A stretch of DNA of 64,000 nucleotides from Lunularia cruciata (Eukaryota > Streptophyta > Marchantiopsida > Lunulariales > Lunulariaceae): positions 56,744,333-56,808,332 of the forward strand of contig OX419756.1 of assembly GCA_948567375.1 (NCBI GenBank). Direction: 5' to 3'. Under the pieces are notes generated by a model that was not told the DNA's origin, searched no databases, and worked only from the letters and a program-made list of their open reading frames with translations. A program made the translations under genes and the position numbers. Positions within the stretch are counted from its first letter, which is position 1, and every line of letters begins with the position of its first letter. This document shows positions 1 through 10,560 of the stretch, piece by piece.

Positions 1-951
1 TCCTATTGATAGTAAGATTACTTTTGAGAAGAAGGTGGCCTAGTGTGATCAAAATAAGAATGGAACAACACTTCCTTCTTCTTTTCTTTTCTCTACTATA
101 ACAACCAATGTTATCCAATTTACAATACAATGGGAAAAAACATGCAGTTCTCACAAGGATGCAACCAAAAAACTGCTAGATTTGAACAAAAAGTTCCATT
201 AATAAAATTCTTTATTGTTACCTATTAATCCTCTTGCATCAAAATTACTCCAAAATATGGTAGTGTCACCTTTTGTTGTGCATTATGGCAAAAAGAAAAT
301 TTTAAAATCACTTTCACTTAAGATATGTTCCAATTATTTCCTAAAGGTGATTATACATTAACTCCAAACGGGCTAATTCACTACAAAGACATCCAACTTT
401 GATGAATATATTCTACCCTTCACAAAAGGTATAACTCCAAAGGCACTTTGCATTAGTAATTATTCTTTGTCTTTGCTTGTATGGTCCTTTCGACACTACA
501 TCTCACTTAAGACCTATCAAGGCATTGCTTTTCTCCTTCAAAACTACCAAGTCACCTTAGTCACAAGCAATAGTGATCACACACACATACACCACTATGT
601 CACATGAGGTCCTACTACAAAGATTCCTCACAAGCACTCAACAAATGCATACAACCAATACTTGAAATTTAAGCCAAAGAAATAGAGTGATTTTTTCATT
701 TCTCTTGATTCATGTTCAAAGGATTGAATGTATGATTTACATGGGGCAAAAGCTTTAAATAGCTCCTCCTTGTTCCTAACCAAAGAAATTTAATGGTTGA
801 AGAAGCACAAAGATCTACCAAGATTGTGCTTCCTTGCATCTAAAATTCACATAAAGGAATTTCGTATCATACCTTACTCAACTATATGCTGCTAATTTAC
901 TAACATGTGTCTTGGAAGAGTGTAAAATCTTCTCCAAATAGACTCTACTTT
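1..951. other. AT-rich intergenic sequence, nothing recognised
   Basis: No reading frame with recognisable protein similarity, RNA gene or repeat boundary was found here. Base composition matches the repeat-derived DNA further right. Confidence 0.5.
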
Positions 952-1233
952 GTCATCTTTGGACATCTTAGTCCTACTCCAAAGATCATACAACTACAAA
1001 GTTATTTTACAACTACAAAAATTATTGATACATTGTGTATCTTCAATACATAAACATTGCAAACAACTACCTTTGCCTTTAATTTTCCTAAGGTCATATT
1101 TGGACATCTTCCTCCTACTCCAAAGATCAAACAAATGCAAAGTAACTTTACAACTACAAAGATTGTTGATTCAATTGAGGTTCTTCAATACAATATTTTT
1201 GCAAAGAACTACCTTTGCCTTTAGCTTTCCTAA
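952..1233. repeat. 141-bp tandem duplication, two units
   Basis: Two consecutive units of about 141 bp begin with GTCAT(C/A)TTTGGACATCTT at 952 and 1093. Both end in ACTACCTTTGCCTTTA followed by CCTAAGG. By eye the copies are about 80% identical, so the duplication is not recent. Short open frames crossing it are a by-product of the repeat. Confidence 0.75.
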
Positions 1234-2945
1234 GGAGAAATTAAGTTCTCTCCTTGCAAAATGAGATTTCCAACATTAAAATATCAAAATTTTCTTGGAA
1301 CTTTCTATCTACACGCTCCTCAAATTTCAAGGACAACCAGTCCATCTTTGGGTCTTCATAAACCTAAGCACTTAGAGTTTGAGCTTGCAACTGTAGCTCA
1401 TGAGCTTGGCCTTGGTTATCCTACCTATCATTGTTTCTTTCTTAAGTTCTATCAAATGATTTTGAAGATCTTCTAATAATTTGATAACCTTTAACTTCTT
1501 CTTTTCATAGTTGTTTGCTAATACAATGATTTTGAATGGTTAAGTCCCAAACAATTGTCAACTAATTTGCTAAGTAGAAAAAAAATATGGGAGAAAAGGA
1601 TATGGGTATATGTGAAGGGAAGATGGAAGGATTAATGGAGATTGTTCTGTATGGTGGCCAATGAACTGATGCATAGCAGCTTGAAGAAAAAGAACAATGG
1701 TGTGCATAAGCAAAATTGTAAAAAGAAGAGAGATGTGGAGGTAAATGTGTCACATGTGAGATACATATGGCTTTAGGGAGGAGTGGTTGATGGGGCAAGG
1801 AGAAGGGGAGGATTTTTGTCTTGTTGTAGGTGCCCAATTTGAACTACTACCTCCTTTCTATACTTGGCCATCTACAACCCCAAAGTGATTATCCTTACCT
1901 TTTCACTTTCAAACTTCCCTTGTATGCTTGCTCTCTCTATTCCTTCTTCTATTTCTCTCTTCATACTACTATTGCTTATGTCCCTTTAACCTAAAAGCAC
2001 TCAACTCTCCTTACAATCTTTGGATGTCTTCTTCAAAGGTCTATTGTTCTTCAACCAACAAGATATTTTGTCTCTTGACCTTGTAGTTCTCCAATTCAAG
2101 TGCATTCACCTACTTGCACTCTTCTTTATAAAGGTTCCTTAACTTCTCTAGATCCTCCTCTCCTTTGTCCATCCTTGCCTTTGGTATGTAATTATTTGTA
2201 TGTAATTGCTTCACTATCAAAGTGTAATCAACTTCATCTTGTTATGTTTTCTATAATGAAGAAGGATCATTTGTAAGAACATTAAAGCTAGTCCTACCAA
2301 ATTGATGATGCATGATGGCCCATACACAACAAGGACTACCAAAACCTTAATGACTACTCCATTTTCTTCATGGTAAGGCCTAATTGAAGCCTCTTCTACC
2401 TCACATTTAATGTCTACATTGTCTTTGTCCCAAGCTTTATTAATGTGCTTTGCTTGTTCCAAACTTGCAAGTTCTTTCGGCTGAAGAGCTTCTTGACCTA
2501 CATGGTCTTTAGTCTCAAGGTCTTTATCATCATTCAACACTTCTCCTAAAACTATATGCACATTTGCATAGTCTTCTCTTGAATTTGATTAAATCTTCTA
2601 CAATGTAAACTCCTCATTGTCTCCTTCTTCCTTGCTTTCTTAGTTGGCTTCTTCTTCATCTTCATCTAAGGAAATGTGTACCACCATACTTGCAAAGGTG
2701 CCTTCTCCAAAGTTATGCTCTTCTTTAGTATGACTGCTACTACCACTTCCTTCACTGCATAGAGTTACCATACTTGGTGAATTTTCCATATATAGATGAT
2801 TCTTGATTGTCCATAGTAGTTTGAGCTGAGCTGCAAGTACTCCTCCAAATGGAAGTGACTGCCAAATTGCCTTTGCTCATCTTCCCTTAGCAAATTCAAC
2901 CCCATGTAGAATTGAATTGCAAATGAGCCAAGGTAGGTGGTTCCT
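1234..2945. other. Intergenic sequence with unassigned - strand open frame
   Basis: Mostly AT-rich, pyrimidine-biased DNA. A 114-codon - strand frame at 2217-2561 has an acidic N-terminal half and a hydrophobic C-terminal stretch. It has no recognisable domain and no gene-like context, so it is not called as a gene. The stretch ends at the target duplication of the solo LTR that follows. Confidence 0.4.
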
Positions 2946-3475
2946 TGTAATACCAATAGCTAGACATATGATCTAAAGGTGAAATTTGATTTAGTAACAT
3001 CTAGGAGGATGTTATACATGATAGAATAAATACATCAGAAAGAGGTATCACCAAAATGATACTTCTATTAATAGGGCAAAACCAAAAGATGCTTGAAATC
3101 TTTAGAGGCAATTTCAAGGGCCTAAACGGATGATTATGCCTAAAATATGTATAGATTCTTCCTCCTAACAAGAGAAAAGGTTGGCTTCTCTCCCTTCCTA
3201 TTTGTCTCATCAAGAGCTTTTGAACGGTACCTCACTCATATGATGAGAGATTCATACAGGAAGATTCAACATGTCACCCATGCATGCATCTAATCTGAGG
3301 GAGGAGATTAATGACATGTCACAAATCCATGTATCTTATCCAAGGGTTATACTTCCGTTGAGTATCTCTACTTTGCTATATAATAAAGCCAAGGTGCTCC
3401 TTTGGAGCATTGGGGTTTGAGTGTGAAACTTATGTCTTCTCTTTTGTGTTTCTTTACTATCCTCAGAACATTACA
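2946..3475 (+). mobile_element. Solo LTR, family S, copy 1
   Basis: This 530-bp unit starts TGTAATACCAATAGC and ends CATTACA, the TG...CA form of LTR ends. It is flanked by a perfect 5-bp direct repeat, TTCCT, at 2941-2945 and 3476-3480. A TATA-like CTATATAATAAA lies about 100 bp before the 3' end, as expected of an LTR promoter. No internal region remains, so it is a solo LTR left by recombination between the two LTRs of a complete insertion. Three more copies of this family lie at 4278, 14102 and 42825. The parental superfamily cannot be told from the LTR alone. Confidence 0.85.
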
Positions 3476-4277
3476 TTCCTCCCTCCTCCTCAAACTCCTT
3501 AATCATGAATCAACTCGTCAATAAAATTTGTAAGCCCTAGTTACAAGTTCTCTATGATATATCTATTTGAAGAATATGGCTTGCTTTATAATGAAGTATG
3601 TATTTTTCTTTTGGAAATATTTTTTTATTAAGGATTGTACTATAAACCATCTAGTTGGATCCTTGTAAGTTGCTACTCTATAACTAATACTAGTATATCT
3701 CTTATCCATGAAGGAGTTAGTGATCTTTGCATTAAACTCTTCTACATATCCTCAAACTTGGTGTTTATGGTCAATGCTCCAAAGGGCCTATGTTACCTCA
3801 TAGTATTATATTCTAGTGCTCTTCTTCCCAACTATAAGGATTAACCCAAAAATCCCCAGTTGCTCTCTTAGTCATATTCCTAAGCATACTCATTTACCAA
3901 TTCCAAAGCAAGAGTATCAGATGTTTGCTTTGGAGTAGATCATTCCTTACTCTCATTGGCCATTTGTTTATTCTTATGGATTGAAGTATCACCTCAAGGA
4001 TCTTCCTCATTGCCTTTTTTCTTTAATAATCTTTCTATTAAGTGCATTACAACTACAAAGAACTATTGACAACAAAGGGTTTAAGAGTGCTTGAGTGTTC
4101 TTTGGAATGCTCTTTAAAATTGCTACCAAGGGTAAAATTACTCCAATGGCACCTAGTTTTATATCAAGGGTTCTTTGGTAATGGTCCTTGGTGGTTGAGC
4201 AATCATTGTTTTCACATGAGAACTTTGTGATGGGTAGCAATGGTCCTTGGCGGTAGTTCTTTATCCATGTGGCAATG
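3476..4277. other. Spacer between two solo LTRs
   Basis: Unrecognised AT-rich DNA. Short frames on both strands overlap each other and show no domain. It is not the internal region of one element, because the LTRs on either side have different target duplications (TTCCT and CAATG). Confidence 0.5.
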
Positions 4278-5014
4278 TGTGATACCAATAGCTAGACAGA
4301 TGATCTAGGGATGAAATTTGGTTTGGTAACATCAAGAAAGATATTATACATGACAAACTAAGTAGATTAGATAGAAGTATCACCAAAAGAGTACTTTTAC
4401 TAATACGCCAAAAACCAAAACATGCTTGGAAACTTTAGAATAAATAGCTAGGCATATGATCTACGCGTGAAACTTGGGGTGGTGACATCTAGAAGACATA
4501 TGATGGAGAAAATGGATCAACTAGAGGTATCACCAAAAAAATATTTCTACTGATAGGGCAGAAGCCAAAGTAGGTCTGAAAACTTTAGAGGCAATTTTGG
4601 AGGCCTAAACGGATGAATTAGGCCTCAAAAATCTGCAGATCCACCCCTTGAAGGAAAGGTTGGCCTATTTTTCCTCCTGGTTTGTCTCACCAAGTGCTTA
4701 TCGACGGTACCTCACCCACATGATTTTGAGATTCCTACAAGAAGATTCCTTGAAAGATTCCCTCCAATCAAAGCCTATTTGACCAGCCAGATGGGACCAG
4801 GACTGACATGTCACCCATTCAAGCAAGCAATCTAAGGGTGGAGCTCATTGAAAGGTCACCTATCCATATAGCTAATCCTATGGTGGAGCGTCCTTGGAGG
4901 AGATACTCTTTGGCTATATAATAAAGAGAATGTGCTCCTTTAGGGCATCATAGGATTGAGTGCAAAACCTGTTTTTTCTCTCTTGGAGAGTTCTCTTGTC
5001 TTGGGAGTATTACA
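4278..5014 (+). mobile_element. Solo LTR, family S, copy 2, with repeated 5' portion
   Basis: The unit starts TGTGATACCAATAGC and ends AGTATTACA. It is flanked by a perfect 5-bp duplication, CAATG, at 4273-4277 and 5015-5019. At 737 bp it is about 200 bp longer than copy 1. The first roughly 160 bp of the LTR (4278-4438) is followed at about 4439 by another run of the same 5' sequence (AATAGCTAGGCATATGATC), after which the LTR continues to its end. This suggests recombination between two LTR copies or an internal tandem duplication. The TATA-like CTATATAATAAA is retained near 4913. Confidence 0.85.
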
Positions 5015-6410
5015 CAATGCCATTCAAACTTTTGGTCTTTGATTCCAAAGATCTTAGCCTCCAAAGATTCTTTGTACTTGTGCTATTTGGTTCCAACTCT
5101 TCTTTGGACTTGACTTCCTTGTACTCATTTCTTTGTATCAAATAGATTTTTGGTGATGTTTTCTTTGTATCCACATAGGTACACAAATGAAATCCAAGGA
5201 ATACCCATACAAAGGTAACATTCCTTGCACATTGAAGTAACTTACTCTATCCTCATAAAAAGAAGTAAAACCAACAAAATTGTAACTTTTGCCAAATAAT
5301 GTGCACCAAATCTACTAATATTGGTTGTTAATAAGTGATTTTTAAGATAATTAGAGTAATTTTTTCAAGAAATATAAATCTTTTGTTATGTTTTATTAGC
5401 AAGAGAAATTTCTGATATAATATATTATGAATACTAGAATACTAGGTAGTATTCACACCAGGTTAAAATACATATGATAAGAAAAAATATTGGAGTTTTG
5501 AAATTCAGAAGGTTTTATTCTATTGTTTGTTAAGCTATACCAAAATTTAAAAAACTTTTTATATTTATCTTGTTCAAATGTTTTAAGATATACCAGAAAT
5601 TGGAGAGGCTTGAGGTGGTCTACATCTGATTAGAGTATGCAACCTCAATAACCATACAAGAACTTATTGTTACTAAACAAAGAATTCTCACCATATCCTC
5701 AATGAACCCAAATACTCTATATAGTTCTGGCTAATAATACCCTCTAGTTCCTACTTCTACCTACATATAAGAGTCCTATACCAATAGATATATTCATGTC
5801 CAAAGTAGATATATTTAAGTCCAAAGTATGCACTTGATATGCTTATAAAATTTTGTTAGTAGATTATTAAGGAAATCTTGTCTATCGCGGGTAGCAAGGG
5901 CTTTCTATTCCAATTACATCCTCAATTATATGCTCCTCAAACACAAGATAAGATAGGTTCTCTATAATCAATTTTACGAGAGCTATCTATTATAGTGTCT
6001 TGTGAATCCAATGCTTTTATGTTAATTACGAGAGTGTAAGTGATTCAGTTTATAACATAGATATCTGCATAAGTATCTTGCTTTATCAACGGAACAAGGA
6101 GCTTTTATTGATCATTCATGCTGAAATATCGTTATAATATCTTGTTTAAGCTTTATGTTTGATGCTTTAGTTCATTCAATTGTGAACAATTTTCAACTTG
6201 GGAACTTGAAACATTCTTACGTTCAAACGTTTATAGTGAGTTCATATTGTTTGACTAGTTTGAGACTGTCAGAAGGAGGAAGGGTGAGAATGTTCAATCT
6301 TCTATGTTGGCAACAGATTTATCACGGTGGACCAAAAGGAAAATCGAGATTAAAGGAGAACCACTTAGTGCTGTTTATGATTTAAATATCTCTTGATAGC
6401 AAAAATATCA
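5015..6410. other. AT-rich intergenic sequence, nothing recognised
   Basis: No domain-bearing frame, RNA gene or clear repeat was found. GC content rises sharply after about 6420, marking the border of the first gene island. Confidence 0.5.
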
Positions 6411-6457
6411 TAGAAATTGTACCTAGATCGGGTTTGGGTCGAGATTAGCGAGAATGA

Positions 6458-6763
6458 TTAACGATTACCGGAAGGATACCGTGAAGGCCGGTCAAACTCG
6501 ATATCGTGAAATCCGGCAAACTCGCGTTCCCAGGGACTGATCATTTTGGATTTGCCGGCGAAGATATGACAAGTTTCGGTCACAGAGGACGACTTCCATT
6601 TAAGGCACCCGGCAACCCGGTGAATATGTTCCAATCTGCTTAAGAAGCGCGGCGCCCGCTTGGGCGGGGTTGGACTGTGAAGAAGTTCACGTTCTTTGTT
6701 GCCTAAGATCTGCGCTGCTTCGGATGTGATCCGGATTTGCAGCGACAGTGCTAAAATCAACAC
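6458..6763 (-). CDS. Possible 101-aa - strand open frame, unidentified
   Basis: An uninterrupted 101-codon frame lies in a GC-richer stretch, head-to-head with the gene beginning at 7063. The predicted protein starts with a short hydrophobic segment (MLILALSLQI) and is then basic and Pro/Arg-rich, ending PSRYPSGNR. No family is recognised. It could be a small divergent gene sharing a promoter region of about 300 bp with its neighbour, the last exon of a spliced gene, or chance coding in unique DNA. Confidence 0.22.
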   Translation of the reverse strand: MLILALSLQIRITSEAAQILGNKERELLHSPTPPKRAPRFLSRLEHIHRVAGCLKWKSSSVTETCHIFAGKSKMISPWEREFAGFHDIEFDRPSRYPSGNR

Positions 6764-7062
6764 TTCTCACTAGAAAAGAGTTTGAAGAATTTATACAGAC
6801 TGCAGCTGTTGGCACAAAACACACAAACCTGTATAAGTCCTAGATTCAGGTGTGATATTATTTACTTTCTTTCTCTGTATGTCGAGAAACAGAAACTCTT
6901 TTTCATTCTTCATTCCTGAACATGTTTATGGCAAACTTCAAGTTCAATGATAATGAGTTTTTGAGGTTTGGGAAGATGATGTGATAGATGGTTTGAAAGC
7001 AAGATTGAGAACTTTAGAGACGTCTCTCTATCCAGATTGACAGTTGTTTCGGGTAAGAATCG

Positions 7063-8081
7063 ATGAGCGAGGTAGAAGAAGACGAGTTCCAGGTAAGTGG
7101 AACGCTCGACGAAAGTGGTGATCAGGATGTGCCTCGCTACAAAGAGGCTAGTGCAGCTCAAAAGGATGGGAATTCAGACGTAAATTGCTCTGAAAGGAGT
7201 GAACAAGGGCCAACTGAGAGCGCAGGAGGTTATACTGCTAGCTACAATCGGGATCACAACAATGCTTTCAATTCAAATCTTACCTCCTTAATCCAGGGTA
7301 AAGCATAGCTACAGCATTGGACTTCCACTCATGGAAAGAGATCGCATCTTTTACAACACATGGACAAGATGTGTCAACATCAATGTCTATGTCTTATGAC
7401 ATTCTCATAACACTAGAGAAAACTCAGAAGGAAGCTCCGATTAGCCAAGTTCAAGAAATAGAACTATTTCAGTGTCTAGACCTGTATATGAATTTGTACA
7501 TGAGGATTAATCGCTAAACAATATTCCACTCTTTGCAGGTTTTGTGGAGCAGACTCGCTCAAATATGGATAAGCTTTTGAGCTCAATGCAGTATGCTATT
7601 GTAACCTTTTGTACAGTACCGAGTGTAGAGTGGATAGCTGTAAACCAATTCTTAATTGAACCAGTTGCTTTTCTGTTGCGACTCACAATGCCTCATATTC
7701 TACCTCAAATGACTACTCTCTTACTGAAAGCGTCGTCTTTACACTGACAAAGAAATATGCTGCAGCATGATCGATAGTTCTCTGGACGAAGTAATCGAGG
7801 AATTGCGGACCGCAAGGGACTTTGGAATGGAGCGGAAATCCAAGCTGGAAGAAGAAAGAGACCATGTTCATGAAGCAGCGCTTCGAGTTCTGGAAGTCCT
7901 GAATGTTAACAGCAACCTCATCGAAGTAAGTTTAACCTACTCTGTTTCTTCTGATCACTTGACATCTTTTATCAATTAGTTCTTTTACATCGTCTAAATT
8001 TATCCATAACTGCATCCATGTCGTCAGGTGAGGACTCATAGCGCTTTGGATCTCGGAGCCGAAGAAGAGAACAGTCGTTGA
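7063..8081 (+). CDS. Four-exon gene, small acidic coiled-coil protein of unknown function
   Basis: Proposed exons are 7063-7297, 7539-7590, 7766-7925 and 8028-8081, giving 501 bp and 166 aa. Every intron is GT-AG: donors GTAAAG, GTATGC and GTAAGT, acceptors TTTGCAG, GCTGCAG and GTCAG. Phases are compatible throughout, and the last exon closes with TGA after SALDLGAEEENSR. Residues 1-75 are acidic and low-complexity (start MSEVEEDEFQ). The middle and C-terminal part is helix-prone, with heptad-like charge pattern in EVIEELRTARDFGMERKSKL, suggesting a coiled coil. I do not recognise the family. The start is the first in-frame ATG in the island. An alternative donor (CAG/GTAAGT at 7092/7093) could shorten exon 1. 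The phasing supports a working gene, but no homologue is known to me. Confidence 0.65.
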
Positions 8082-9533
8082 AATAGACTAATAACATGAT
8101 GCGTATAAAGTATCAAAAACAGCTGCTTGATTTTAACATAAGTACCTGGAGAAGCGACTGTGAGTACACGTAAATAATTCACATCTGCTCGTGATACGTG
8201 AACTGTGATAAGAGTCTATAAAGAGCATCCTCCAACTTACGCACAAAGGACGTTCTTGGCTCCTCATTTTGAGACAAACGTGTGGGATATTACTTGACCT
8301 GCTTATACTGCTTGAAACTTTACTACGTTAACTGTTAGAGAGATCAACGATAGTGGCTACATAAGTCAGCTAATTGGTTCTCTGGTTCTCCTTCTACGTT
8401 CTTACCAACCCTCCTTCCCCACCTAAACCGTCTTTACATTTTTCTTTCCCGCCTTGTGTTGGACTAAAGTACAGGAACTGAGTGTGTAATCTACTATACC
8501 GAGCCTTGAGGTTAAATCTGCATGCATTGCGTGCTATATCGACCACGAAGTTCCGTACATTAGAAACATTAGGGTTTCAGATTTGGCTATGGTTTCGTAA
8601 ACTAATTTTATGGGCCGCGCCCAGGAGTATTTTGAGCCCATTTTCAAATGTAGGCTATGGGTTCAGTACAAATCCATAAAAAAATTTCTGGTAATTCATA
8701 AAATTTGTATGGGCAAGGAGGCGGAAGGTACAAGTGAAATTTAAGAGAGCTATGATGAAATATTTTGCGAGTAATCTATATTGTGATGTGTGTGTTTTTT
8801 CGGATATGCTAGGGGTGGCAGTAAGTATTAATTGAGATTCAATACCGCATTGATCAAATGATTGTAAAACTTTAATCACTGATTCAAATTTGAAATGAAA
8901 AATTGCGTTAATAATGAGTTAGCAGGATAGTGAGGTTGCTTGTTTCATCAAAGGAGTATTCACCTCTATTTATTTCCTATTCTCCGCGTGTTGCATAGCA
9001 ATGAACCGTCACATTTAGGACGGGTGCATGGTTCCTCTATTCTTCAGTTTCATAATTCAATTGGTTGGCCTTTAGTGATAGATTAGTGGTATTAATATCA
9101 CATTTCACTATCTTTGCATGGTTCTTTGAGTTTCAATTTTCATAAGTGAACCTATTTGCCTTAAGTGATAGATTTAAGGTGTCAATAGATTGGTGATTGG
9201 TGGTAGATGGGTGGTATGAATATCATAATAATTGTGCACTAGTGCTTGCTTACCAAAGCAAAATAATCAAATTGGTTCATGTCATAACATATCAAATGCA
9301 AGCAAGATGCATGATGAATTTTAAGAATGGAATATTGAGACCTTGTGATGGGGCGTATCACATTTGGAATGAAGATGAGGAGAAAGAAGATACATTAAAT
9401 TTGTTGTTTAGGTGATGGAATTTCACAAACATAATGCAGTAGTTTTATCATAGAATATCAATCTATTTGGAGTATTGAATTTTTTTACAAATTCTTTCAC
9501 AAAGTAGATAAGATCTCATTTAGACAACTCCCT
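8082..9533. other. 3' flank of the 7-8 kb gene and edge of island 1
   Basis: Positions 8082-8700 are GC-balanced and may hold the 3' UTR. The short frames there show no domain. From about 8880 the DNA becomes AT-rich and repeat-like. A motif like TTAGTGATAGATTA recurs near 9071 and 9166, possibly part of the Harbinger element that follows. Confidence 0.4.
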
Positions 9534-10560
9534 ATGATGTATGTTTTATCATTTCAAGCTATAAATGCTACTAAGAATCATAGAGTGTTTAAGAGCTTTT
9601 CAAGAGAAAACAAAACCCCGGTCTGGGTACAAACTACATTAGCTTTAGATAGGTTTGGGCATAATGAGTACGTGACATGTATAGCAAGAGAAATGAAAAT
9701 TTGGTGCAAGAATGCAAGATTGACCATGAGATTCATTGATAGAGTCATGAAAGTCATTATCTCTCTACCTCCTAGGGTCCTATGGAAGTAGGTGAAATGA
9801 CCAGATAATGAAAACAGAGCACAACTATTATGTATTTTTGCACAAGAAGTGTTTCCAAGTTGCATAGGATTAGTTGATGGTACACTATTCCTCTTGGCAT
9901 AGAAACCTATTATAGATAGCAAATGTGTGTGACAATCAAAGGAGAATAATTTATTTGCATGAGTCGAGATGCAGGGGGTTTATGCTTTGTTGAGTTTTAC
10001 TTGATGCTACAAATTGATTTATTTAATTAATGTAAGATGTACTTTTGAGTTACTTTATAGTTGTAAGAACCATTAATGAATTAGTGTTTGTGACTTGGTG
10101 TATACAAGGGATGCTTAGATCATGCAATGATATGGCCTGCTTGTGGAGATCACCAATTTGGAGTGATTTGAACAAGAGAGGAAATTGTACTCTATTTGAA
10201 CAACACCAATATGTATTGGGGGATTTAGGTCATGTGCCAATGTGTCATCTTGTTTCATCTCTCAAAAAAGCATGCTCCCAAAAGAAAGTTGATTTCAATA
10301 GATGTGTAGCTTGTACCGGAGTCCTCAACAACCATTGCATAGGAGTCTTGAAGGCAAGATGATGACACTTGCTGCAAGAAATTAGAGTGTAGTTAAATGA
10401 TCAAGAAATTTCTTTTTGTTGAAACGGGTAATTGCATACATAACTTTGCATCATTTTCTTATCAATCAGTCTAATAGATAGGCAAAGGAAGATGTAGAAT
10501 CAGACCTTAGAAGTGCATTTGAGACCATACAAAATACAAAGAGGAGACAAAAAATACAAT
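9534..10560 (+). pseudogene. PIF/Harbinger (DDE_Tnp_4) transposase relic
   Basis: Translated pieces match the plan of HARBI1-type nucleases. A helical N-terminal part (LDRFGHNEYV, about 9630-9790) is followed by FPSCIGLVDGTLFLLA (about 9850-9903), the block carrying the first catalytic Asp. Near 10205-10360 come YVLGDLGHVP, with the second Asp, and a region ending NNHCIGVLKAR, which matches the family's ...HAIGILKGR block. The frame shifts between pieces and stops interrupt it (for example a TAG just after TLFLLA), so it cannot encode active transposase. Terminal inverted repeats and target duplication were not located. Harbinger elements normally also carry a Myb/SANT-like second gene; none is adjacent. 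Confidence 0.75.

Noticed and set aside
2946-5014. One complete LTR element bounded by the LTRs at 2946 and 4278
   Set aside because: The two LTRs have different, individually perfect target duplications (TTCCT and CAATG) and the spacer shows no gag or pol, so they are two solo LTRs.
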